Positions 5,788 to 11,625 of a stretch of DNA of 11,625 nucleotides are shown piece after piece. The position numbers and the translations under genes are program-made. The notes beneath the pieces were generated by a model. That model saw nothing but the letters and a program-made list of their open reading frames with translations, ran no database searches and had not been told where the DNA came from. The stretch's first letter is position 1; the number at the start of each line of letters is the position of its first letter. Source of the stretch: Candidatus Bipolaricaulota bacterium (lineage in GTDB: Bacteria > Bipolaricaulota > Bipolaricaulia > UBA7950 > UBA9294); NCBI GenBank assembly GCA_030612485.1, contig JAUWNS010000066.1:1-11625 (forward strand). Direction: 5' to 3'.

Positions 5788-8338
5788 CTACTGCAAGATG
5801 GCCAGCTTCCCAACAGGCATGGTTACCCACTCATCCCTTATCTTTGCCGCTGCGCGGTAAAGATAGACCCCGTTGGCAAGGGGAGCACCAAAGGTGCTGA
5901 GAGTGTTCCACAGAAGGTATGATGCTATCGTGTCCCCTTCCCACACAAGATACCCCGCTAGGTTATAGACCTCAACCCGAAGTCCTTTGACGCTGCAGGG
6001 GCATATTCCAAGCACTCGGAACATCGTCGAGTGCCCGTCCATCACCGGATTCGGTTCATTTACCACCCTCAAAGCTGCGAACTCAAGGGAGGGTTTCCAG
6101 GGTATTGGTGGGTCCGCCATTGGCGCACTGTCCATCGGCAACAGTCCGAATGGCAATCCTTGAAGTCCAGGCGTCTCCGAGAAGTTAAGCACCAGATCAT
6201 CTACCAAAGTGTTGATCCAGTAGCCCGTCCATGGATCAAGCGTCGTACCCGCATAAACCGTGGACTTGATCCAGGCTTTCGCATCCACATTCCACATCCA
6301 GATTGTCCCGTAAATCCAGCCTGCTGCAACTGCACTCCCCAGTGACAGTGTTTGCCCCTCTTGGGTGATGGCTATCGTTCCTCCGTTCCCATCTCCCCAG
6401 GCGACCGGGTAGGGTGTCCCGATCATGTGCCAACCGGAAGTTTCCAACTCGATGGTTTGATCCCCGCTCAACAGGGTGCCATCTACACATATATCCGTGT
6501 TTTCCGGAACAGCAACCCAATAGCCCCCAAACGGGCCCACCTTGGCCAGCCTGCCAGCCGTGCCCAGCGTGGCGGAAGGAGGCTTGTCAACCCAATCGAA
6601 GCTCTCTGCCCCGCTGTCATACGTACACAAGTACAAGGGGCCGATGATCTCGTCGAACACTGCTTGCGGATCGCTATCATCCGGGTCCACTGGCAACGAG
6701 ATCAGATTCCAGTTTGAACGCAGTAGAGTGCAGAGCTCGATTCCGTCAGTTAACGGCATGTGAAGGCGACCATGACCGTATAAGTTATCCTTTCCCCAAG
6801 GGCCCATATCGAGCGCATTCAATTCTAGCCAATCCCGTACGTTGTTGAGCGACCAACTAGGGTGCGCAGACCATACCAGGGCAGCCGCCCCCGCCGCGTG
6901 TGGGCAGGAAGCAGAGGTGCCGTAAAACGCCTCATAGGAGCGACCGGATACTCCCATCAGGACCACAGATATCGGGTTTGGTGATAGAAACAGCGTGCCG
7001 GCTGCTATTGGTGGGCCCCTGTGAGCTGAATGCCTCCTGTGGACCAGTTTCCCAATCCTGCCAGTCGATCGCCCCAACGGTCAAGGCAAATGGAGCGTTC
7101 GCTGGTGCACAGATGGAGCTGGCTGCCACATTGTATTCCAAAGGAAGAGCATAAGGACTGCAGAAGAGTTCCATTCTGGGATGAGCTGGCGCGTCATATG
7201 CTTCAATCTTGATACCGTAGTTGCCGGCAGCGGGTGCTCTGAAGAAGATCATTTCCGTCGGTTCCTGTGCACCAGTCTGCCAGTTCTCAGAGGACGCGAC
7301 GATACCACCGCGCCCGTCCACCAAGTAGAGGTCGTAGTCTTGATCGGTCGCCGGCCAAGCATCCCAGGTGAGCCATAGAGTGACAGACTGTCCACCACTG
7401 AGGTGGAAGTTGTTCTCCTCATCCAAAGGGGCGAAATCCAGCCACTCATCCATGTCAGCGTCCTGCCAATCGCCCTCCCAGTGTCCACCATTTGCTGAGT
7501 TTCCCGCTGCGTTCACCCACAGGATTCCATTCTGCACCGCGTGCGAGACAATATCTGGAACGGTGCCCGTGCCGTCGTAGAAGTTGGTGTTGAACCACCC
7601 TAGAGAGCAGGTGATCAGGTTTGCCCCGTAGGCGATCGCATCTTCAACCGCGTTTGACAGTTGCACTTCATTCCCGATCTTCATCAGTAGAAGTTCGGCC
7701 TGCGGAGCCATATCGTGCACGATCTCCGCGCAGGCGGTACCGTGCACACCGCCTGTTTCCAATCCCTCACCAGTGTAATCGTGCCTGAAGATCACGTGAT
7801 CAATCTCGTCTACTGCAAGAGCCTGAGAAAGGCCGCCAAACTCAGCGTCGATCACAGCCACTCGAACCCCTTGGCCTAAGTATCCAGCCTGTTGCCAGGC
7901 CTATGCCCCAGTCGCCTGTACCCCTTCGGAGACCACGAAGAGAACCGGGTGATACGCCCGCCGGACAAAACTTACACCAGGAAGGCGAGCAAGCTCTAGC
8001 AAACCTACCGCGGGGATATCGACCTCTAGAAGGTTGAACGCATCGCCCCGCGCAAGGACCTCGCCGCCCAGCCGGTTTATCTCATTCGCGGAAAGAGAGC
8101 CGTCGGTCTCCACCACAACGCGAACGTGGTCCTCTTTGTAGAACATCCCCAGTTTGGACGCGAGCTTTTTGGTTTGATGAGGAGTGTTCTGCGCACATTG
8201 CGCCAACTGTTGCAACGCACTCTCCAAACTGGGTATTACCTGATCCTCCGTAAACGGTTTTTCCCACTCGCTTAAACCCTGTATTCCTACGATTGCCACA
8301 ACAACTAGCACTACAACCCACACACAAGCCCTTTGCAC
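5788..8338 (-). pseudogene. Secreted S8 serine protease, broken by an amber codon and a frameshift
   Basis: The reconstructed length is about 849 residues. It starts at GTG 8338 with SD GAGGTGA and a signal peptide (WVVVLVVVAIVGIQG). A propeptide-like region (about 90-135) is followed by in-frame TAG at 7901-7903 (codon 146). The same frame then continues AWQQAGYLGQGVRVAVID with catalytic Asp164, His199 (GGVHGTA) and the oxyanion Asn about 280 (NAAGNS). An inserted beta-sandwich follows (about 285-390), then SSQGPTNSSRHA and KPDICGPDG. One extra base in the CCC run at 6953-6955 shifts the frame; removing it joins PDG directly to VSGRSYEAFYGTSAS with the Ser codon at 6913-6915. Two GW..I..P/GYW modules and a FlgD/T9SS-like C-terminus (PNPVMDGHSTMF, VYNLAGYLVWE, LANGVYLYR) follow. 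It is paralogous to 1-1284. All triad residues are kept, so the decay is recent or the lesions are sequencing errors. Confidence 0.88.
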
Positions 8339-8589
8339 GAGCGATCACCTCATGAATAATTCCAACAGAAAAGTTACACCAAAGGATATCAGGCACGCAA
8401 GGGGTTTATACTTGGCTGACAGCTGAGAACTAGCAGAGCAACGTTCTTCATGCTCCCCTCTTAAGGAAAGAATAGCCGAAACCCCGCGCGTTTGTAAACT
8501 TGTGGGAATTAAGAGATGAAGAGATGGGGTTTACTATTGGATTTTGCACGGAGACAGGAACACCTCCGTTGATGTAAACTGACTTCGAC
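8339..8589. other. Divergent intergenic region
   Basis: Between the protease start (- strand) and the IS110-like leader (+ strand). It contains the protease SD and a degenerate GCTGACAGCTGAGAAC-type repeat (about 8413-8430). There is also a short near-repeat of GTAAACT words at 8494-8501 and 8573-8580. No gene, terminator or confident promoter was seen. Confidence 0.4.
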
Positions 8590-8786
8590 GAGATTGTGGC
8601 TCACGGGGGCGTTAGCCTCTGGCTACTCGGTCTAGAAATGCCCCCCGTATCTGTGTTGTGTCATCCAGGAGCGTCTGCCGGAATGATGCTGAGCAGCTAC
8701 TCACTCGTGCCTTGGCTGAGTAACCTGTGATGCTGCGCAGTAGACGAGGCACCTAGATGAGGACTCTACTGCAAGGAGGCACACCG
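8590..8786 (+). other. Structured leader upstream of the IS110-type remnant; possible bridge-RNA relic
   Basis: About 200 bp of non-coding sequence before the transposase start. It holds hairpins TAGCC-TCT-GGCTA (8613-8625) and TACTCA / TGAGTA (8698-8703 / 8717-8722, 13-nt loop). It also has an 11-of-12 direct repeat, GATGCTGAGCAG (8685-8696) and GATGCTGCGCAG (8729-8740). AAGGAGG (8773-8779) serves the ATG at 8787. In IS110-group elements the non-coding end upstream of the transposase gene encodes the bridge RNA that guides target and donor recognition. The position and structure fit that, but I cannot show guide loops or the element end, so this is an inference. Confidence 0.3.
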
Positions 8787-8925
8787 ATGAAACCCTACCT
8801 TTGTGTCGGGCATCGCCCACCCGGACGGATCAATCCTCGAAGAGTTCGACATCGCTCACAACGATGCCGGGTTCGAGGAGTTCTTCCGCCGTGTCGAAGA
8901 GCATCGACAGCGAAATGACCGACCA
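8787..8925 (+). pseudogene. IS110-family transposase, N-terminal fragment
   Basis: ATG 8787 with AAGGAGG gives MKPYLCVG, the typical start of IS110 (DEDD/RuvC-like) transposases. In a shifted frame (from about 8803) the sequence resumes as GIAHPDGSILEEFDIAHNDA, then GFEEFFRRVEEHR, matching the region after the first catalytic Asp in this family. The expected ID-V-...-H segment with the first catalytic Asp between the two is missing, consistent with a small deletion (possibly between GTCGG-ATC-like words) that also shifted the frame. All downstream catalytic and Tnp20 domains are absent. It is a dead relic joined in frame to the PKD fragment that follows. Confidence 0.65.
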
Positions 8926-9081
8926 GCCGACGGTGAAACGCTTTCCTTGCCCACGAATGCTACGGTGAAGTATACCTACTCCTCCGGTGCTCCAAGCCAC
9001 ACATATGTGGTGACGCTCACCGTGATCGACGAACAAGGGTTGAGCGGTTCGACCGTGCGTAACGTGACGGTGACGAACTAG
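8926..9081 (+). pseudogene. PKD-domain C-terminal fragment fused to the IS110 remnant
   Basis: Continuing in the shifted frame from the transposase fragment, about 50 residues read DGETLSLPTNATVKYTYSSG, then HTYVVTLTVIDEQGLSG and VRNVTVTN. The Y-x-V-T-L-T-V-x-D-x-x-G-L pattern is the second half of a PKD (polycystic kidney disease) Ig-like domain, common in large exported proteins. No signal peptide or other domains remain. It is probably the end of a secreted protein gene truncated by insertion or recombination with the IS110 element. The product of the chimeric frame (8803-9081) is unlikely to be functional. Confidence 0.65.
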
Positions 9082-9088
9082 ACGAGGG

Positions 9089-9179
9089 CGATCAGTCGTC
9101 AGCCGTCAGTCTGCAGCTTGACATAGAACGAAACTTCCGCGAGTTTCCAGTCTTAGCTGACCGCTGACTTCTGATAGCT
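9089..9179. repeat. Degenerate GTCAGC/GCTGA repeats
   Basis: ATCAGTCGTCAGCCGTCAGT (9091-9110) and AGCTGACCGCTGACTTCTGA (9155-9174) are imperfect iterations of a CAGC(C/T)-x-TCAG motif, one in each orientation. A similar cluster lies at 9909-9947, so the two bracket the mntA-hepT module. Confidence 0.5.
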
Positions 9180-9201
9180 TTGCCAACCAGCTATATGCTT
9201 T

Positions 9202-9532
9202 CTAACCAAGGACCTTCTCCAGCGATGCGATGAGAGGCGGTAGGTCCTCGATGACAGTTTGCCAGACGATGTCCAGGTTTACGTCATAATAGGCATGAAT
9301 CAGGCGATGACGCATGCTGATGATATTCTCCAAGGGATCTCGGGATAGCGTCTACATGCCCCGTTAGATACACGTGCGGCCGCTTCACCGATGATCTCGA
9401 TACACTTCACGAGCGAAAGAGTCAGCATGCGGTCTGTGGCCAGTTCATTCCTTTGCCTTCCCGTTGTGAATATAACGGCATCTCGTGCTGCATCGAGCTG
9501 TGATGCAGCCGTACTTCATCAGAGTCATTCAT
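9202..9532 (-). pseudogene. hepT: HepT-like HEPN ribonuclease toxin, frameshifted
   Basis: ATG at 9532-9530 overlaps the mntA stop by 8 nt (ATGAATGA). It opens MNDSDEVRLHH. A single-base deletion near 9498 (ATG to AG in the HHMLDAAR motif) shifts the frame. The next frame reads LDAARDAVIFTTGRQRNE, then LATDRMLTLSLVKCIEIIGE and YPEIPWR. A second indel near 9328 restores a third frame: NIISMRHRLIHAYYDVNLDI, VWQTVIEDLPPLIASLEKVL, stop at 9202. The HEPN catalytic RX4HXY motif (RHRLIHAY, about 9289-9312) is intact, as is the fold, but the frame is broken twice. HepT is normally a ribonuclease silenced by MntA, which AMPylates its Tyr. As written it is inactive; base-call errors remain possible. 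Confidence 0.82.
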
Positions 9533-9827
9533 ATAGTACCATCGCCGTGTCCATGACCTCGTCACGGAAGTATCGGCTCAAGTCTTCAGGGGTTCGCAGA
9601 TCGACCTTCCGACCATCGAGTAATCCTTCAAGCTCTAGTTCCATGCCCGCTAACCGGATAAAGCCAGGAACGCGGCCTGGTTTGAATTCCACTAACACAT
9701 CCACGTCGCTCTCCGGTTGGAAATCATCACGCAGGACCGAACCAAAGAGTGACAGCCTGCGTATATGATGACGGCGGCAAAAGTCTGCGACGCTGGCCGT
9801 GGGAATAGCAATTCTTATCTTGCTCAT
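9525..9827 (-). CDS. mntA: MntA-like minimal nucleotidyltransferase antitoxin
   Basis: 100 residues. It shows the exact GSX10DXD nucleotidyltransferase motif: G29-S30 ... D41-V42-D43 (LFGSVLRDD, then SDVDVLVEF), with a probable third acidic residue D76 in RKVDLRTP. MNT proteins of this size pair with HEPN toxins; the characterised MntA enzymes transfer AMP groups from ATP to the Tyr of the HepT RX4HXY motif and so inactivate it. GGAGG (9833-9837) lies 5 nt upstream of the ATG. It comes first in the operon and overlaps hepT by 8 nt, implying coupling. It looks intact and likely active although the toxin frame is broken. Confidence 0.9.
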   Translation of the reverse strand: MSKIRIAIPTASVADFCRRHHIRRLSLFGSVLRDDFQPESDVDVLVEFKPGRVPGFIRLAGMELELEGLLDGRKVDLRTPEDLSRYFRDEVMDTAMVLYE

Positions 9828-9832
9828 GCCAA

Positions 9833-9888
9833 CCTCCGCCGAAACTCAATCGTGCGACATTGTAGCGACAGACTTGTCGAAATGTCAA
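9833..9888 (-). promoter_or_regulatory. mntA promoter with nested inverted repeats
   Basis: On the - strand: -35 TTGACA (9888-9883), an 18-bp spacer and -10 TACAAT (9864-9859). Between them lies CGACA-AGTC-TGTCG (9866-9879), a perfect 5-bp inverted repeat, nested within GACAT (9856-9860) / ATGTC (9882-9886). The position suggests an autoregulatory operator. GGAGG (9833-9837) is the RBS. Confidence 0.72.
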
Positions 9889-9908
9889 CGGCGATTCTAT
9901 GTTGAATT

Positions 9909-9947
9909 AGCCATCAGCGATCAGCCATCAGGTATCAGCTCACAGCT
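9909..9947. repeat. Degenerate CATCAGC repeat cluster
   Basis: Iterated AGCCATCAGCGATCAGCC, ATCAGGTATCAGC and TCACAGCTT words, related to those at 9089-9179 on the other side of the mntA-hepT module. Non-coding. Confidence 0.5.
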
Positions 9948-9992
9948 TTCCCCGCCTACTACTTACAATTCGCCATTTACCGTCATCGAAGT

Positions 9993-10036
9993 TTGACAGC
10001 TCTACCGGCAGCCGCTATAACTATGGAGTGGAGGTG
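9993..10036 (+). promoter_or_regulatory. Promoter and RBS of coiled-coil gene copy 3
   Basis: -35 TTGACA (9993-9998), a 17-bp spacer and -10 TATAAC (10016-10021), then GGAGGTG (10030-10036) before ATG 10040. Over the 47 bases from TTGACA to the ATG it differs from the copy 2 leader at only about four positions. The palindrome is imperfect here (CTACCGGCAG). Confidence 0.85.
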
Positions 10037-10039
10037 CCT

Positions 10040-10520
10040 ATGAACGGCCACCGTGACGGACCAGCGACCAAAAAAGATCTCGATCAGGTGAAGCAAGAGC
10101 TCATCGCAAAAATCGATACAAACGGGAAAAAGATCGATGCGAATGGCGCGAAGATCGATCAAGTGGAGCAGAAACTAACACACAGGATCGATCAGGTAGA
10201 GCAGAGCCTGTCCGCGAAGATCGATGCGAACGGTAAGAAGATCGATAGCAACAGCGCGAAGATCGATGCAAACACTGCGAGCATCGGCAGGCTCACCGCG
10301 CAAGTCACGAAAAATGGCGAAGCTATAAAGGAAACACTGACTAGAGAGGAATACAAGAAAGACTACAATGAGCTCTTGCGTGAGCTGGACGGGATGATGG
10401 TTGTTCTGCTCCGTATAGATCAGGAAAGAGCTGCAACAAATGCGCGGATCGATATCGTGTAGAACGCGACGTAGAAAGACTAAAAGCGGGATAGAGACGA
10501 TAAAGGCAAAGCTGGCATGA
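10040..10520 (+). pseudogene. Coiled-coil protein family copy 3, frameshifted near the C-terminus
   Basis: The first frame from ATG 10040 gives 140 residues and stops at 10462. It starts MNGHRDGPATKKDLDQVKQE and contains the longest set of KID-(A/T/S)-N-G-K-KIDAN and IDQVEQ repeats of the three copies (about residues 25-90), then LLRELDGM and RIDQERAATNARID. After that, the expected C-terminal signature is split. A 2-nt insertion near 10453-10456 (GATATCGTG versus expected GATCGTG) moves RVERDVERLKAG into the next frame. A further 1-nt loss near 10490 moves IETIKAKLA into a third frame, stopping at 10520. Copies 1 and 2 have this tail intact (RVE...IKKIKTKLAM). The coil itself is complete, so a shortened product may still be made. 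Confidence 0.7.
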
Positions 10521-10663
10521 CGCCTATCAGCCCTCAGAGAGCGCCAAGAAAGGCAGAAGCTTTCACCGCCAAGGACCTGTCTGCCGTAGTATTCTGACAG
10601 GCAGGCGCGGAGCACGCAGAGAATAGAACAAAACTCGTTTAGTCCCTAATCCCGCTCTTCTCT

Positions 10664-10840
10664 GTAGCGGCGGGGTTTATCCCCGCCATTCGTGATCCCG
10701 TTCCCACCGGCGCAGACGAGCTACGCCGCTACGGAACCCCGTTATCCACGCGACGCTCGGAGCCTTTCTTCGTAGCGGCGGGGTTTATCCCCGCCATTCG
10801 TGATCCCGTTTCCGCCGGCGCAGGCAAGCTACGCCGCTAC
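10664..10840 (+). repeat. BIME-like repeats, two units upstream of the RAYT
   Basis: Units start at 10664 and 10772 (108-bp period). Each begins with GTAG, then a perfect hairpin, GGCGGGG-TTTAT-CCCCGCC. About 60 bp on it ends with CGCCGCTAC, the reverse complement of its first nine bases GTAGCGGCG, so a second GTAG-headed element faces the first. The 69-bp core is followed by a ~39-bp linker beginning GGAACCCCGTTATCCACGCG. Two convergent GTAG-headed hairpins are the layout of a BIME. The linker of the second unit diverges as the transposase gene begins. Nothing was recognised in 10521-10663 except the inverted repeat CCTGTC/GACAGG (about 10576-10601). Confidence 0.88.
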
Positions 10841-10906
10841 GGAAACCCACCTCCCCGGTGCTGTCACTTGTTTCGGACACCGATCCCCTGTAGATTAAGA
10901 ACCGAT

Positions 10907-11392
10907 ATGCGCAAAGGGGATTCTCTTCGTAAAACGTTCAGCCGCCGCCAATCACTTCGCCTCCCTGGTTTTGGCTATCATCCCTCGTATATCTACCACC
11001 TGATATGGGGTACCTACAGGCGAAAACCTTCGCTTTCGCGCTCTGCCTTCACGGTGAAATTAGTCGATCTCCTTACCGAGGAAGTGAAGGGACAGGTTCG
11101 TATCTATGCGTACTGTTTTATGCCTGACCACGTACATCTTTTGGTTTCAGGAATAGATCCCCGTAAGTTTGCACAACGCTACAAAGGGAGATCCACACGG
11201 ATCTACTGGGAGACCGGCGGGGTAGGGAAACTTTGGCAGCGTGGATTTTACGATCATGTCCTAAGGAAGGAAGAGGATGTAAAGCAATTAGCACGATATA
11301 TCTTGGGAAATCCGGTACGCAAGGGGCTGGTAGAAGACTATCGTGGCTATCCGTTCTCCGGATCGTTTGAGTTCGATAAAGAAGCTCTGTAG
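10907..11392 (+). CDS. REP-associated tyrosine transposase (RAYT, Y1/IS200-like HUH)
   Basis: 161 residues from ATG 10907; a TTG at 10868 would add 13, and neither start has a strong SD. It has the Y1-transposase layout: YHPSYIYHLIWGTYRRKPSL (24-43), the HUH motif MPDHVHLLVS (H75 and H77), KLWQRGFYDHVLRKEED (108-124) and YILGNPVRKGLVEDYRGYPF (131-150), the RAYT signature. Y131 is the likely nucleophile, with Y115 as alternative. HUH transposases of this group nick single-stranded DNA at GTAG-headed REP hairpins and are usually single-copy domesticated genes flanked by REPs. Here BIME units flank both sides. The TAG stop lies inside the GTAG of the downstream unit. No lesions were seen, so it may be active. 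Confidence 0.92.
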   Translation: MRKGDSLRKTFSRRQSLRLPGFGYHPSYIYHLIWGTYRRKPSLSRSAFTVKLVDLLTEEVKGQVRIYAYCFMPDHVHLLVSGIDPRKFAQRYKGRSTRIYWETGGVGKLWQRGFYDHVLRKEEDVKQLARYILGNPVRKGLVEDYRGYPFSGSFEFDKEAL

Positions 11393-11625
11393 CGGCGGGG
11401 TTTATCCCCGCCATTCGTGATCCCGTTCCCACCGGCGCAGGCAAGCTACGCCGCTACGGAACCCCGTTATCCACGCGACGCTCGACACCTTTTGCTGTAG
11501 CGGCGGGGTTTATCCCCGGCGTTGTGATCCCGTTTCCGCCGGCGCAGGCAAGCTACGCCGCTACGGAACCCCGTTATCCATGCGATGCTGGGCACCATTC
11601 TCTGTAGCGGCGGGGTTTATCCCCG
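11389..11625 (+). repeat. BIME-like repeats downstream of the RAYT, running off the window
   Basis: Units start at 11389, 11497 and 11604 (periods 108 and 107); the last is cut by the window end. The cores 11389-11457 and 11497-11564 again begin with GTAG and end with CGCCGCTAC. The second core carries changes around CCCCGGCG that weaken the first hairpin. The linkers keep GGAACCCCGTTATCCA(C/T)GCGA(C/T)GCT, then diverge. Unit 11389 overlaps the last codons of the transposase and supplies its stop codon. Confidence 0.88.

Noticed and set aside
6031..6717. Overlapping + strand frames inside the protease pseudogene
   Set aside because: They are antisense to well-conserved protease modules and show low-complexity composition with no homology.
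6940..6960. Programmed ribosomal frameshift in the protease
   Set aside because: No slippery heptamer with a downstream pseudoknot is evident, and deleting one base from the short C run gives exact homology.
7901..7903. Recoded amber codon (pyrrolysine or suppressor) in the protease
   Set aside because: The same gene also has a frameshift, there is no PylT/PylS in the window, and the position (before the catalytic domain, next to AWQQAGY) is not a known recoding site. Inactivation or error is simpler.
10664..11625. CRISPR array
   Set aside because: The period is about 108 bp and both the palindromic core and the linker are conserved, so there are no unique spacers; the units fit BIMEs next to a RAYT, and no cas gene is present.

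Overview
This 11.6 kb window has mid-50s % GC by eye and looks like an accessory, repeat-rich chromosomal region. The host is a Gram-negative-type (diderm) bacterium. The evidence is a PorV/PorQ-like outer-membrane barrel protein with a signal peptide, and two large secreted subtilisin-like proteases ending in FlgD/T9SS-type C-terminal domains. I cannot name the species. The mix of FCB-like envelope genes, GTAG-type REP elements, several toxin-antitoxin modules and degenerate intergenic repeats would suit an uncultivated lineage such as a candidate phylum, but that is an inference.

Layout: (1) 1-1362: the 3' part of a secreted S8 protease on the + strand, ending in a strong intrinsic terminator. 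(2) 1389-2236: a coiled-coil gene of unknown function with a strong promoter, and a second small helical gene. (3) 2644-3161: a HicB antitoxin with a truncated HicA. (4) 3221-3920: an AbrB/MazE-like antitoxin and RelE/ParE-like toxin pair overlapping by ATGA, with a palindromic operator. (5) 4121-4545: a second coiled-coil paralogue with a textbook promoter. (6) 4658-8338 on the - strand: a second S8 protease, broken by an amber codon and a +1 frameshift, followed by the PorV-like gene. (7) 8339-9081: a decayed IS110-type transposase N-terminus with a long structured leader, joined to a PKD-domain fragment. (8) 9202-9888 on the - strand: an intact MntA antitoxin and a frameshifted HepT toxin. 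(9) 9993-10520: a third coiled-coil paralogue, frameshifted near its C-terminus. (10) 10664-11625: a REP-associated tyrosine transposase (RAYT) flanked on both sides by ~108-bp BIME-like repeats headed by GTAG.

Four themes connect the genes. First, a lineage-specific coiled-coil family occurs three times; two copies share nearly identical promoters and leaders. Second, there are three toxin-antitoxin modules; all antitoxins are open, but two of the three toxins (HicA, HepT) are broken. Third, paralogous exported proteases sit next to a PorV-like protein, which hints at a T9SS-like export route. Fourth, a RAYT sits with its own repeat substrate in an apparently non-enterobacterial host. Lesions concentrate between about 6.9 and 10.5 kb, so this part is either decaying or has assembly errors; reads would decide.
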